A DNA stretch of 64,000 bases. It comes from Datura wrightii (Eukaryota > Streptophyta > Magnoliopsida > Solanales > Solanaceae). This document shows, in pieces, positions 20,235-33,064 of this stretch. Position 1 is the first letter of the stretch. Every line of letters begins with the position of its first letter. The position numbers and the translations under genes were made by a program. Location of the stretch: assembly GCA_035772735.1 (NCBI GenBank), contig JASDFA010000007.1, forward strand, positions 72,826,501-72,890,500, in the 5' to 3' direction. The notes below the pieces were generated by a model. That model saw only the letters and a list, made by a program, of their open reading frames with translations. It ran no database searches and was not told where the DNA came from.

Positions 20235-20684
20235 CAGTCAAAATATCACCTGGAAATCATAACGGGCCATCATATGAGTCGTTATCAGTGACCACGACTC
20301 ATGGTCACCACTCATTATCTCTACTGCCTCAACCCCAGATCATTAGTTACCTGTTGACCACAATCCACCCAATGAATCATGGTGTTTGACCACGACTCAT
20401 GGGGTCTATCTGTTAGGTGCACTACTACTAACACTTCCCTTTTTAGTTTCCTTGGCCACGACTGACCTGATTAGTCGTGGGTCCTGACCACGACTCATGG
20501 TCATACCCATGGTGATCCCATCAAAAAATTTTCAACTTAAGTCCAGTACCTCACCACGAGTCACCTCACGACTCGTGGTCTTCCCCCACGGGTCACAAGA
20601 TGACTCGTTTTATGACCTGGTGCAGAATTTTCAGTTTCCTCCGTTTCAACTTTCGGGTCTATTTTGGGCTTCCAGGGTATAACA
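20235..20684 (-). repeat. Tek-A 3' LTR, truncated by Tek-F
   Basis: Matches 27570-28025 of the shared LTR. It starts (minus) TGTTATACCC at 20684 next to the polypurine tract. It is rich in cacgactcgtgg-like words. The remaining ~1.8 kb lies beyond the Tek-F insertion and is not in the window. Confidence 0.85.
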
Positions 20685-20699
20685 ATATCCGCCCCTTGG
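20685..20699 (-). promoter_or_regulatory. Tek-A polypurine tract
   Basis: The minus strand reads CCAAGGGGCGGATAT against the LTR start. The upstream ATTCAAGGACGAAT (20704-20717) is the partly decayed pre-tract hairpin. Confidence 0.75.
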
Positions 20700-20934
20700 G
20701 AACATTCGTCCTTGAATTTTGAAAATCATACAAAAAAGTAGAGAAATGCAATCATCATATACAAGTACTAATCAAACAAATTAAAAACTAACAGAATGAC
20801 TAACTCCGATTTAAACCACATAGTTGAACTGAATTCATGAGTCATACATTCATCCATATACATAAAAGAAACTTGGGCACATTAAATGAAAATGAAACCT
20901 AATTAGAATACTGGAGAAAAACTATTACCTCAAG

Positions 20935-22416
20935 CTGGAATTGAGCCAGTAGAGAATAAATGTGCGTATCTAGCCGTCATGTCCGCTTTGGATTCCCACT
21001 TAGCTCCCTTAACATGCTGATTCCTCCATAAAACTTTAACTAATGGTACTTCCTTGTTCCTTAGACTTCGAACCTGAGGATCCAGTATTTCCACTAGAAA
21101 CTCTTCTTAACTAAGGCTGTCCTTCACACTAACACCGTCCGCCAAGACAAGTAGAGCTGGATCACCCAAACACTTTTTTAAGAGCGATACATGGAAGACA
21201 GGATGCACGGAAGCTAATTCTGAGGGAAACTCCAATGCATATTCCACCTTGACAACTCGTTTCACAATCCAGTAGGGGACAACATAACGAGGGATGAGTT
21301 TTCCTTTCTTTCCAAACTGTATCACTCCCTTCATGGGAGACACCCAATCATCCTCTTCGAACTCGAGTTCTCTCCTTCTCACATTGGCATAGGACTTTTG
21401 GCGACTTTGTGCTATTTTCAACCTGTCTTGTATGAGATGAACCTTCTCCATAGCCTCATGGACTGAATCTGGTCCTATCATCGCAGCTTCACCAACTTCA
21501 AACCAGCCAATAGGGAATCTACATCTCTGCCCATAGAGATCCTTAAACGGAGCCATCTGAATCCTGGAATGGTAACTATTATTATATGTAAACTCGATAA
21601 GAGGCAAATGATCATCCTAACTACCTTTTAAGTCAATCACGCATGCTCTCAACATGTCCTCGAGAGTCTGAATTGTTCGCTCTGGTTGACCATCTGTTTG
21701 CGGGTGAAATGTTTTGCTGTGCTTAACTTGAGTACCTAGTCCTTTTTCAAATGACCTATAAACTGAGAGGTAAATTGGTTTCCACTATCTGATTTGATGG
21801 ACAAGGGCACTCCATGCAACTGAACTAGCTCTCGGATGTATAGCTTGGCATAATCCTTCGCCAAATCTGTGGTTATGACTGGTAGAAAATGAGCGGCTTC
21901 GATCACTCTATCAATAACAACCCAAATGGAGTCATATTGCCACCGAGTGCGAGGAAACCCCGTGATGAAGTCCATATTGATTTATTCCCACTTCCAAGTA
22001 GGAATATTGATATCCTGAAGCATACCTCCCGATCTCTGATGCTCGGCCTTCACTTGTTGACAGTTTGGACACTTAGCTACAAATTCTGCGATGTCCTTCT
22101 TCATGCTATTCCACCAATAGATTTCCCGTAAACCACGGTACATCTTGGTGGCACCTAGATAGATTGAATACCTGGATCCATGAGCCTCATGCAACATCCG
22201 GTTCCTCAAATCACAAACATCCAAAACACATCAGTGACCTTGGTATCGAAGCACACCATCTCCCCCTTCAGAGAAGACCTCTACCTTCTGGTTTTGAACG
22301 GCTTCCGTTAACGTTACAAAAATGGGGTCTTCATCTTTCCTAGCTTTTACATCAGTTACCAAGGATGATTCTGATCCATTTTGAACAATAACCCATCCAT
22401 CGCTCGAATCAACCAA
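20935..22416 (-). pseudogene. Tek-A integrase with chromodomain-like tail, broken
   Basis: Order on the minus strand: zinc-finger part (22224-21982, CPNCQQVKAEH, but the second His of the HHCC set reads Tyr in SIYLG); catalytic core (21975-21736, IWVVIDR and SDSGNQFTSQF); then a stretch with frameshifts through the third catalytic residue; then an open frame 21607-21107 (YNNSYHSRIQMAPF, PMKGVIQFGKKGKL, ASVHPVFHVSLLKKC). The tail continues after a stop to about 20935 (EILDPQVRSLRNKEVPLVKVLWRN). Stops lie between the parts. Integrase would join cDNA to host DNA; this copy cannot be functional. Confidence 0.82.
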
Positions 22417-23104
22417 CCGAACTCCAAACCTTGGAAGTCAATGCATGTCTTTCACCAGCTCCTTCTTTCCCTCATCTACATGAGCGACACTTTCCATGAA
22501 GAGTCTACTAAGTGCATATGCTACTATATTAGTCTTGCCTAGATGGTAAAGGACACTCATATTATAGTCCTTGAGTAACTCCAACCACCTCCTTTGTTAA
22601 AGATTGAGATCCTTCTAGGTAAATACATATTGAAGACTCTTATGGTCCATAAAAAATCCATGTGGACTCCGTACAAATAATGCCTCCATATCTTCAAGGC
22701 AAATACTACCACAACCAATTCAAGATCATGGGTCGGGTTATTCTTCTCATGAACTTTCAGTTGTCTAGAAGCATAAGATATAACTCTTCCGTGCTACATC
22801 AGTACATAGCCAAGTTCGATCCTTGAAGCATCACAATACACCACTAACCCATCGGTACCCTTCGGTAGTGTTAACACCGAGCTGAAGTAAGTCGGGTCTT
22901 CAACTCCTAAAAGCTTCTCTCACAAGACTCCGACCATTGGAACTTTACCATCTTCTGGGTTAGTTTAGTCAACGGTGCTGCAATAGATGAAAATCCCTTA
23001 AAATATCTCTGATAGTAGCCTGCTAAACCCAAAAAGCTCTGGATTTCCGAAGGATTCACTAGTGTAGGCCAATTCTTCACCGCCTCTATCTTCTGCGAGT
23101 CTAC
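22417..23104 (-). pseudogene. Tek-A RNase H region, broken
   Basis: Continues from RT. Visible blocks in changing frames: [50 protein letters not shown], then several stops and indels through the DALSRL region near 22500. RNase H would remove the RNA template during cDNA synthesis. The third block (normally FTDHKSLQY) is disrupted. Confidence 0.75.
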
Positions 23105-23955
23105 CTATATGCCCTCACTTGATACCACATGGCCCAGAAGAGCGACTGAGTTCAACCAAAACTCGCACTTGCGAAATTTAGCATATAGCTGGCGATCGTT
23201 GAGTGTTTGTAGCACCACCCTCAAATGAACAACATGCTCCTTCTCACCCCGAGAGTATATCAGGATGTCATCAATGAACACGATCACGAACATATTCAAG
23301 TATGGCTTGAACACCCTATTCATCAAGTCCATAAAAGTTATAGGAGCATTCGTTAGTCCAAAAGACATAACTACAAACTCATAATAACCATATCGCATCC
23401 TGAAGGCTGCCTTCAGGATGTAGCTCTCCCGAACTTTGAGCTGATGGTACCCGAATCTGAGATCTATCTTCGAAAAACACTTGGAACCCTGAAGATGGTC
23501 AAACAAATCATAAATCCTGGGTAGAGGATACCTATTCCTGATGGTGACCTTGTTCAAATGCAGATAATCAAGACACATACGAACAGAACCATCTTTCTTT
23601 CGGACAAAGAGAACTGGTGCACCCCATGGGGTGTTGCTCGGTGTAATGAAATCCTTTTCTAAAAGATCCTTTAACTGCTCCTTCAACTCTTTTAGCTCTG
23701 ATGGAGCCAAATGTAGGGAGGAATAGATATAGGCTGTGTGTCGGGAAGAAGGTCAATACCAAGATCAACATCCCGCTTGGGAGGGACTCTTGACAAATCA
23801 TCTGGAAAGACCTCTGAGAACTCACTTACTACCGGAACTAACTGGACAGTCTGGGTCTTGGACTCAACATCCTTAACCCTAACTAGATGGTACACACAAC
23901 CTTTAGAAATCATCTTCTTGGCCTTAAGATAGGAAATAAAATGACCTACCAGCAT
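23105..23955 (-). pseudogene. Tek-A reverse transcriptase, mostly open but frame-shifted
   Basis: The RT domain is open from 23710 to 23105 (201 codons): [56 protein letters not shown] and the catalytic FIDDILIYS box, ending [19 protein letters not shown]. The linker from protease (23955-23692, [19 protein letters not shown]) is in another frame, so a frameshift lies near 23700. This is the best preserved RT in the window, but it is cut from protease and RNase H. Confidence 0.85.
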
Positions 23956-24050
23956 GGCCGAACTACCCTTCCACTCTAAGACTGACTCATCCGAAAAGGG
24001 AACTCCAGTGCACGAGTCCTACAATTAACAGAAGCATAACATGCTTACAA

Positions 24051-24329
24051 CTAATCCATGCTAAGAATAATATCCAAGTCAGTCATGGATAACTCTTCTA
24101 GGACTATGAAGGTGACTTTCTGCAATACTGTGATCAGGTAACTTGTATACACCCTCCTAGATACAACTGAATCACCAACGGGAGTAGAGACTAAGAATAA
24201 TTCTGACAGAATTTTGGGACTGACTCCAAAGCTACTAGCAATATAACGTGTCACAAAAGACAAGATAGCCCCTAGATCTAACAAAGCGTAAGAATCAAGG
24301 TGAAACACTTGCAACATACCAGTAACCAT
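24051..24329 (-). pseudogene. Tek-A aspartic protease remnant
   Basis: YALLDLGAILSFVTRYIASSFGVSPKI matches the chromoviral retropepsin active-site region, with DLGA where DSGA is canonical. The frame is separated from gag and RT by stops. It would process Gag-Pol in an intact element. Confidence 0.78.
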
Positions 24330-24349
24330 ATTCAGTGAATTCTCCTGCT

Positions 24350-25584
24350 CCTGACGCGAGGCGAGGGCATAAAATCTATTTTGGCGCTATCCGCCACCAC
24401 CACTAGTGGATGCCCCCTGCAGAGCTCAACGTGCTAGAGCTGCTGCTGACATGGTAATTTGTGCACGACATCTATCATCATCCTGTATAGAAAATGGACA
24501 CTCTTGGCACATGTGGCCGAATCTACTGCACCCATAACAGATATCTGAGCCGAGCAAGCACTCCCCGGCATGACTCTTGACAGACTTTCACAGGCTGGAA
24601 AAGTGCGCACACCTACATGCCCCTTTGGTCTCTCTAACCTGAGGCCCTGCTCCTCTGATCACCATTGGGCCGGGATGGAACACTAGCTGATGATGGTGCT
24701 GGAGCTAGTGATCTCTATTGAATCTGAGGGCGATGACCACCGCCGGACCTCTACTGAGTGAACCCATAGCTGTCAGTCTGGGCCCTTTTGGCCTCTCTCT
24801 CCTTCATATGCGTCACCTCCATCTATTAGGCATACAAGACTATCTGATGGAAATCCATATCTTGGTGAAGCATAGCGGTCCTACAATCTTTGTCCAAATA
24901 GCTCGCCACCCTATGAACAAACCTGCTCACTCGCGCCATCTGATCAACCACTACCTCTTGGGTGTACTTTGATAAGTGAGTGAACTCAAGGGCATACCCC
25001 TATATCGTCATTTTCCCTTGCTTAAGATTTACGAACTCGGCTGGCTTCAACTCTCTTATCTCACGAGGGAAAAACCGATCTAGGAATGCAACATGGAACT
25101 TCTCCCACGTGACAAGGCCTGCTTCAGCGGCCCTACTATCTTTACACTGTCAAAACTAGATGTGTGCGATCCCTTTTAATTGATATGAGGCTGACTCAGT
25201 ACACTAAACCCCATTCACCCCCATGACTTGGGTGATCTTCACAAGCTCATTAATGAACTCATGGGGGTCCTCATCTACTTTTGATCCAAGGAACTCTGGC
25301 GGGTTCATTTTCAAGAAATATCTGACTCGAGCTACTGCAATATTTCTGTTTTGAGGAATATGCATCACTGCCTGTTGGTTGACCTGAGCGGTCAAGGCTT
25401 GCGCTAGCATCTGTATAGCTTCCCGGAATTCAACATAAGCAACCAGCTCTAGTGCATGGTGCTCCTGGACTGGAGGGGCTTGTTGGTGCCCGTCTCCGTT
25501 GCCATCCTCATGGCCGTTTCCATTCCCATTCCTTATATCGTTAACTCTGGAGGGGAGCCATGATTCTACAATTTCGAATAACAC
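24350..25584 (-). pseudogene. Tek-A gag, broken
   Basis: N-terminal part open 25584-25204 (NGNGNGHEDGNGDGHQQAPP low-complexity start, then LTAQVNQQAV and NPPEFLGSKVDEDPHEFINELVKITQVMGV). The start codon region is frame-shifted. Later parts carry stops (DRFFPREIRELKPAEFVNLKQG near 25060-25000; MLHQDMDFHQIVLYA near 24850). A CX2CX4HX4C zinc knuckle (CYGCSRFGHMCQEC) is still visible near 24500. The product would be the capsid/nucleocapsid precursor. Confidence 0.8.
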
Positions 25585-25754
25585 GAGTAAGAAGGATGGG
25601 GGGACATTTCATCGCACAACATAGATCATGGAAGAAAGCAACATTTCCTAAATGCCTCGTAGCCTCTTCGTCATAAGTGTGGCGCGCTTCACACCCATGA
25701 AAAAGACTCTACTTAACGTGGCTTCCAGACACCCTAGGACACATCAAACCTATG

Positions 25755-25766
25755 GCTTTGATACAA
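25755..25766 (-). promoter_or_regulatory. Tek-A primer-binding site (tRNA-iMet), decayed
   Basis: The minus strand reads TTGTATCAAAGC against the expected TGGTATCAGAGC, 4 nt from the LTR end. Confidence 0.7.
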
Positions 25767-25770
25767 AGTT

Positions 25771-28025
25771 TTTCACGACTCGAACATAGACTCGGATCGA
25801 AACACGGGACAAGGAGTCCCGAGAGACTCCAAGTCGACCCATGGTATGAGCATACATCTATATCAATTCAGTTTAGCGGAATGCTCAACATGATAACAGA
25901 GCGGAAGAATAATCATAACATAACATGGTAGGCGAAACACACTTTATACATGACAATTGAGTACTACACATAGTCTGAAAGTCTCTAACATGTCTGATTA
26001 GCCGATGGGACAATACTCCCAACTAACCCGACAAGTATAGAAAACTGAACATAGAGAGATAACTAATATCAACTGGTCCTCGGGGAATAAGGACTCACCA
26101 ATGGACTGGATGCTAACTTCGAGGATAAGCTAATGACGGTGCTGGGTCTGAAGATCGGAGCCTGTATCATGAAATGATATGACATAGAGTATGGGGTCAG
26201 TATATGGAATGTATCGAGTATGCAAGGAAAGTAAAACGGACATTTAAAAAACATAAAAGCTCATAAGAGGTCATAAGAGTGGGACAACATGCTCATAACA
26301 TAAATATCATAATGCAACATAAGACTCAAGGTTTTCAAAATATTCGTAAGCCATTCATTATCATAGTCATTAGAGAAACTTTATAAATCTTAACTTGAGG
26401 TAAAATAACATAAACATAACAATGTATAAAAACATGCGAAACAATGGGAGGACTCTTCATAACAGACACCATCATGGTAGAGCCTTACATGATGCCCCAA
26501 CTATCTCACTCAAGTGAGAAGAGTCATCACACGCTAGCCAGGAAAGGGACGTGCATTATGTGATATCACGAAAGAGGGGACCCATTAACATTGTAATGTA
26601 TCAACATGAACCTATGGTGGCATGTAGTTATGAGACACTAGCGTAGTCCGCCAGGCTACTCGATGCTAGACATTGCTCCCAAAAACATGCACATTAGGCT
26701 CGTACGTATATCATAAACATCATTCATGAGAGTCATGGCTACATAAATATTAACATCATTGATCCCAATTTACATACATGCTTAGCCATGGATCAAGGGC
26801 CCGTAAATTGGCCAACATCATAAATCGATCAATAATTAAATCCATTTCATAAATCATAAATCATACTTGAACATGTGGGCACTGCCCCAATACTTTAACA
26901 TGCTTGAAAATACTCAATTCACTGTAAAACATGATTATAAACATGGGTAATTTGAAAACATACTTTTCATCATTAATACTTCATCATACATGAACATTCT
27001 TCATAAATCTCAATTTTCATGAACTTCTCATAAATGGGCATTTGAATTTATAAAGCTTGAAACATGATTTTAATGGAAAACAATGTAACACTTGCCCATG
27101 AATCTTAATTCAATAATAAAAACACCTTTGAATCAGGTCCATGTAGTAAATTAGAAATTTCATGCATGGTTAAAACCCCATAGAATCATCACAGGAATTT
27201 TCATGATTTAGAGAGAGATTGGGCATATGTGTGAATGGATTCACCCATTCATGACCCTACATACATTAAAGCTGGTTCTTACACTTCCTTGATTGCCCAA
27301 GAGGAATTTGAGAAGAATTGGAAGGGCTAAGGCTTGATCTCTTCTCTATCTTCCTAACTTTGCATTCTTGGTTTTAGAAAAGGTTAGAATGGGTTATCCC
27401 ACCTTAATACACTCTAAAAATAACTTAATACGACACAATATAGGACCCTAGAGCATAGGAATGACGAGAATACCATTAATAACTTCATAGAAAATATCTG
27501 TTCATCAGTCCCCATGAGGGACCAATTGAGTCATTGCCACCAATCACAGGTCGTTACAACGGTCGTTGGGCATACAATCGAAATCTCACCTGGAAATCAT
27601 AATGGGCCATCACATGAGTCGTTATCGGTGACCACGACTCGTGGTCACCACTCGTTATTTGTACTTACTCGACCCCAGATCATTAGTTACCTATTGACCC
27701 TGATCCACCCAATGAATCATGGTGTTTGACCATGACTCATGGGGTCTATCCGTCAGGTGCACTACCACTCACAATTCCCTTTTTAGTTTCCTTTGCCACG
27801 ACTGACCTGATGAGTCGTGGGTCCTGACCACGACTCATGGTAATACCTATGGTGATCCCATAAATAAATTTTCAACTCAAGTTCAGTACCTCACCACGAG
27901 TCACCTCACGACTCGTGGTCTTCCCCCACGGGTCACAAAATGACTCGTTCTGTGACTTGGTGCGAAATTTTCAGTTTTCTCTGTTTCAACTTCAAGTCTG
28001 ATCTTTGGGATTCTGGGGTATAACA
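25771..28025 (-). repeat. LTR shared by Tek-A (5' LTR) and Tek-B (3' LTR)
   Basis: 2255 bp. On its left is the Tek-A primer site; on its right is the Tek-B polypurine tract. It therefore serves both internal regions and only one copy exists. The start region (27550-27960) is crowded with cacgactcgtgg-type words, and the middle is AT-rich. No convincing ORF. Confidence 0.88.
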
Positions 28026-28041
28026 ATATCTCCCCCTTGGG
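28026..28041 (-). promoter_or_regulatory. Tek-B polypurine tract
   Basis: The minus strand reads CCCAAGGGGGAGATAT directly before the LTR start TGTTATACCCC at 28025. Confidence 0.8.
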
Positions 28042-28269
28042 AAAAATAATCCTTGAATGTCGAAAATCATATAGAAAAGCAGAGAAATGCAATCATCATA
28101 TACAAGTACTGATAGAACAAACTGAAAACTGACAGAATGACTAACTCCGATTTAAACCACATAGTTGAACTGAATTCACAAATCATACATTCATCCATAC
28201 ACATAAAAGAAACTTGTTTACATGAATTGAACATGAAAAATATTAGAATACTGGGGCAAAACGGATACC

Positions 28270-29560
28270 TCAAGCTGGAACTGAGCCGGTAGAGAATAAA
28301 TGTGGGTATCTAGCTATCATGTCGGCTTTGGCTTCCCACGTAGCTCCCTCAACATGCTGATTCCTCTATAAAACTCTAACTAAAGCTGCTTCCTTGTTCC
28401 TTAGTATTCGAACTTGACAATCCAGTATTTCCACCGAAAACTCTTCATAACTAAGGCTGTCCTTCACACCAACATTGTCCACCAGGACAAGTATAGCTGG
28501 ATCACCCTAACACTTTTTTAAGAGCGATACATGGAAGAAAGGATGCATGGGAGCTAATTCTGATGGCAACTCCAATTCATATGCCACTTTGCCAACCTGT
28601 TTCACAATCTAGTAGGGGCCAACATAACAATGATTGAGTTTTCCTTTCTTTCCAAATCACATAACTCCCTTTATGGGAGACACCCAATAATCCTCTTCGA
28701 ACTTGAGTTCTCTCCTTCTCACATTGACATAGGACTTTTGGCGACTTTGAGCTATTTTCAACCTATCCCGTATGAGCTGAACCTTCTCCATAGCCTTATA
28801 TACCAAATCTGGTCCTATCATCTCAGCTTCACCAACTTCAAATCAACCAATAGGCGATATACATCTCTGCTTATAGAGATCCTTAAACGGAGCCATCTGA
28901 ATACTGGAATGGTAGCTGTTATTGTATGCAAAATCGATAAGAGGAAAATGATCATCCCAACTATCTTTAAAGTAAATCACGCATGCTCTCAACATGTCCT
29001 GGAGATTTTGAACTGTCCGCTTTATTTGACCATCCATTTGCGGGTGATATGCTGTGCTGAGCTTAACTTGAGTTCCTAGTCCTTTTTGAAACGACCTCCA
29101 AAACTGAGAGGTAAATTGGGTGCCTCTGTCTGATATGATGGACAAGGGCACTCCATGCAACTGAAATAGCTCTCGTATGTATAGATTGGCATAATCCTTA
29201 GCCGAATCCGTGGTTTTGATGGTACGAAATGAGTGGCTTTAGTCAACCTGTCTACAACAACCCAAATAGAGTCATATTATCGCCAAATGAGAGGCAACCC
29301 CGTGATGAAGTATATATTGATTTCTTCCCACGTTCAAGTTGGAATACTGATATCCTGAAGCATACCTCTCGGTCTCTAATGCTCGACCTTCACTTGCTGA
29401 CAATTTAGACACTTAGACACAAATTCTGCGATGTCCTTGTTCATGCCATTCCACTAATAAACTTCTCGTAAACCACGGTACATCTTTGTGGCACCTGGAT
29501 GGACTGAACACTTGGATCCATGAGCCTCATGCAACATCCCATTCCTCAAATCACCAATAT
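28270..29560 (-). pseudogene. Tek-B integrase with tail, broken
   Basis: Zinc-finger part near 29530-29370 carries stops. Core fragment open 29160-28843: MHGVPLSIISDRGTQFTSQFW, STAYHPQMDGQIKRTVQN, then YNNSYHSSIQMAPFKDLY. The residue that is Glu in the DGQ-x-E catalytic block reads Lys (DGQIKR), so the DDE triad is lost here as well as by stops. The C-terminal part (VSPIKGVM-like near 28680) and chromodomain-like tail (to about 28270) are decayed. Confidence 0.78.
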
Positions 29561-29579
29561 TCGGATCACATAAGCGACC

Positions 29580-30300
29580 CTAGTATTGAAGCACACTATC
29601 TTCCCCTTCAGAGAAGACCTCTATCTTCTGGTTTTTAACGGCTTCCTTTAAATTAACCAAACTGGGGTGCTCATCTTGCCTAGCTTTTACATCAGTTACC
29701 AAGGACGATTCTGATCCATTTTGAATAATAGCCTCGCCATCGGTCGAATCAACCAACCGAATTCCAAACCTTGCAAATTGATGCACGTCGTTCACCATCT
29801 CCTTCTTTCCCTCATCTACATGAGCCACACTTTCCATGGAGAGTCTACTAAGTGCATCTGCTACTACATTAGACTTTCCCGAATGGTAAAGAACACTTAT
29901 ATCATAGTCCTTGAGTAGCTCCAACCACCTTCTTTGTCGAAGATTGAGATCCTTCTGGGTAAACAAATATTGTAGACTATTATGGTCCGTAAACACATCC
30001 ACGTGGACTCCATACAAATAATGCCTCCATATCTTCAACGCGAATACCACCGTGGCCAATTCAAGATCATGGGTCGGGTAATTCTTCTCATAAACTTTCA
30101 GCTATCTAGAAGTGTAAGCTATAACTCTTCCGTGCTACATCAGTACACACCCAAGTCTGATCCTTGAAGCATCAAAATACACCACGAACCCATCGGTACC
30201 CTCCGATAGAGTTAACACTGGTGCTGAAGTAAGTCGGGTCTTCAACTCTTGAAAACTCTCTCACAAGCCTCTGAACATTGGAACTTTACCTTATTCTGGG
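29580..30300 (-). pseudogene. Tek-B RNase H region, partly open
   Basis: Open 30059-29580: [70 protein letters not shown], the best RNase H C-terminal half in the window, with FTDH retained. The upstream part with the first catalytic Asp (30300-30060) carries stops and frameshifts. Confidence 0.78.
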
Positions 30301-31250
30301 TTAGTTTAGTGAATGGTGCTGCAATAGATAAAATTCCCTCAACAAATCTCCAATAGTAGCCTGCAATGCCCAAAAGCTCCGAATATTCGAAGGATTCACC
30401 GATCTAGGCCAATTTTTCACCGCCTCTATCTTCTGCGAGTCTACCTGTACGCCCTCACTTGAACCACATGGACCAAAAACGCCACTAATTTCAACCAAAA
30501 CTCACACTTGCTGAATTTAGGATATAGCTGGCGATCCTTGAGAGTCTATAGCACCACACTCAAATGAGCGGCATGCTCCTCCTCGCTCTGAGAGTATATC
30601 AGGATGTCATCAATGAACATGATCACGAACATATTCAAGTATGGATTGAACACCCTATTCGTCAAATCCGTAAAAGCTGCAGGAGCATTCGTTAGTCCAA
30701 AAGGCATAAACACAAACTCATAATGACCATACCGCATCCTGAAGGCTGTCTCGGGGATGCCGCTCTCCCAAACTCTGAGCTGATGGTACCCGAATCTGAG
30801 ATCTATCTTCGAAAAACACTTGGCACCCTGAAGTTGGTCAAATAAATCATCAATACTTGGTAGTGGATACCTATGAAGAGAACCATCTCTTTTTCGAACA
30901 AAGAGAACTACTGCACCCCATGGGGACTTGCTCGGTCTAATGAAATCCTTATGTAAAAGATCCTTCTACTGCTCCTTCAACTCTTTTAGCTCGACTGGAT
31001 CCATTATGTAGGGAGGACTAAATATAGGCTACTTTTCGGGAAGAAGTTCAATACCAAAATCAATATCCCGCTCAGGAGGAACTCCTGGCAAATCATCTGG
31101 AAAGACTTCTGAGAACTCACTTACTACAGGAACTGACTGGATATTTAAGGTCATAGACTCAACATCCTTAACCCTATCTAGATGGTACACACAACCTTTG
31201 AAAATCATCTTCCTAGCCTTAAGATAGGAAATAAAATGACCTACCGACAC
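30301..31250 (-). pseudogene. Tek-B reverse transcriptase, broken
   Basis: Protease-RT linker open 31250-31029 ([42 protein letters not shown]). Finger region 31010-30740 has stops and a deletion at LDYRQLNKVTIKNR (near 30880, about 45 bp shorter than Tek-A). Palm region open 30737-30546 with [13 protein letters not shown] and [11 protein letters not shown] end and thumb continue to 30301 with further stops. Confidence 0.8.
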
Positions 31251-31309
31251 GGCTGAACAACCCTTCCACTATAAGACTGACTCAGCCGGAAATGGAACTC
31301 CACCACACG

Positions 31310-31610
31310 GGTCCTATAATTAACAGGAGCATAACATGCATACAACCAATCCATTTCCAAGAATAATATCAAAATTAGTCATCGCTAACTCTACTAGGCC
31401 TTCGGAGGTGACTTTCTGCAATACTGTGATCAGGAAACTTCTATTCACCCGCCTAGCTACAACTGAATCACCAGCGGGAGTAGAAACTAAGAATGGTTCT
31501 AAGAGAATTTAGGGACTGACTCAAAATCTACTAGCAATATAAGGTGTGACAAAATACAAGCTAGCCCCTGGATCTAACAAAATGTAAACATCAAGGTGAA
31601 ATACATGTAA
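31310..31610 (-). pseudogene. Tek-B aspartic protease remnant
   Basis: Frame reads LLDPGASLYFVTPYIASRF then a stop, then EPFLVSTPAGDSVVARRVNRSFLITVLQKVT. DPGA replaces the canonical DSGA. Broken by stops. Confidence 0.7.
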
Positions 31611-32870
31611 CATACCAGTAACCACATCCAGCGAAGTCTCCTACTCTTGACGCGAGGCGAGGGCATAGAATCTATTTTTGCATTGTCCGCCACCCCAACT
31701 AGTGGATGCCCCCTATGGAGCTGAATGTGTTGGAGCTGCTGCTGACATGGTAGTTTGTGCACAGCTCTATCATCATCCTGTCTAGCAAATGGACACACTC
31801 GGTGCATGTAGACAAATCTACCGCAACCATAACAGATATCTGAGCTGAGCAAGCACTCCATGACATAATTCTTGCCACACTTCATGTAGGCTGGAAAAGT
31901 GAACTCCACCTGTATGCCCCTCTGGTCTCTCAAACCTTAGGCCCTGCTCCTCTGATCACCTTTGGGCCGGGATGGAACACTAGCTGATGATGGTGCTAGA
32001 ATTAGTGACCTTTGCTGAATCTGAGGTTGGTGACCACCGCCAGACCTCTGTTGAGTGAACCCATAGCTATTAGTCCAGGCCCTTTTGGCCGCTCTCTCCC
32101 TCATATGCGCTGCCTCCATTTGCTGGGCGTACAAGACTATCTGAGAGAAATTCATATCCTGGTGAAGCATAGCGCTTCTGCAATCATTATCCAAATAGCT
32201 CGTCACCCCATGAACAAACCTTCTCACTCACGCCCTCTAATAAACCACAAACTCTGGGGCGTCCTTCGATAAGCGAGTAAACTCAAGGGCATACTTCTGT
32301 ACCGTCATTTTCCCCTACTTAAGATTCACGAACTCAGCTGCCTTTAACTCTCTCATCTCATGAGGGAAGAATTGATCTAGGAATGCAGCATAGAACTCCT
32401 TCTAAGTGACAGGGCCTACTCTGGAGGCCCTACTATCTTTCCACTATCGAAACCAGATATGTGGGACCCCTTTCAACTGATATAAGGCCAACTCAGCACA
32501 CTCAACCCCATTCACCCCATGACTTGGGTGATCTTCACAAGCTCATCAACGAACTCATGCAGGTCCTCATCTACTTTTGACCCAAGGAACTCTGGCGGGT
32601 TCATTCTGAAGAGATCTCTGACTCGAGCTGCCGCTGACTTTATGTTTTGCGAAATATGCACCATTGCCTGTTGGTTGACATGAGCGGTCAAGACTTGCTC
32701 TAGCCTCTGATAGCTGCCCCAAATTCAACATGGGCGATCAGCTCCGGTGCATCATTCTCCTAGACTGGCGGGGCTTGTTGGTGCCCGTCTCTATTGCCAT
32801 CCTCATGGCCATTTCCATTCCCATTCCTTCTACTATTAACTATGTGGGGAGCCATGATTCTGCTATCACG
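31611..32870 (-). pseudogene. Tek-B gag, broken
   Basis: N-terminal low-complexity NGNGNGHEDGN region near 32820-32780, then the PPEFLGSKVDEDLHEFVDEL block near 32600-32540. Open 32227-31937 (RRFVHGVTSYLDNDCRSAMLHQDMNFSQIVLYAQQMEAAHMRERAAKRA) and 31933-31574. The zinc knuckle reads CYGCGRFVYMHRVC: the usual Gly-His pair is Val-Tyr, so the His ligand is gone. Several stops. Confidence 0.78.
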
Positions 32871-33048
32871 AATAACATGGGTTATAAGGATAGGGGGACA
32901 TTTTATCACATGACATAGATCATGGAAGAAGGGAATATTTCCTAAACGTCTCGTAGCTTCTTCGTCATAAGTATGACATGCTTCACACTCATGAAAAAGA
33001 CTCTACTTAACGCGACTTTCAGACACCCTAGGACACTTCAAACCTATG

Positions 33049-33060
33049 GCTCTGATACCA
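33049..33060 (-). promoter_or_regulatory. Tek-B primer-binding site (tRNA-iMet)
   Basis: The minus strand reads TGGTATCAGAGC, a perfect initiator-tRNA-Met site, 4 nt from the LTR end GTCGTGACA. Confidence 0.85.
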
Positions 33061-33064
33061 ATTT

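Noticed and set aside
27550..27960. CRISPR-like repetition
   Set aside because: The repeated cacgactcgtgg words are short, irregularly spaced and degenerate, and this is plant LTR sequence.
28630..29079. 149-codon plus-strand ORF
   Set aside because: Antisense of the Tek-B integrase region.
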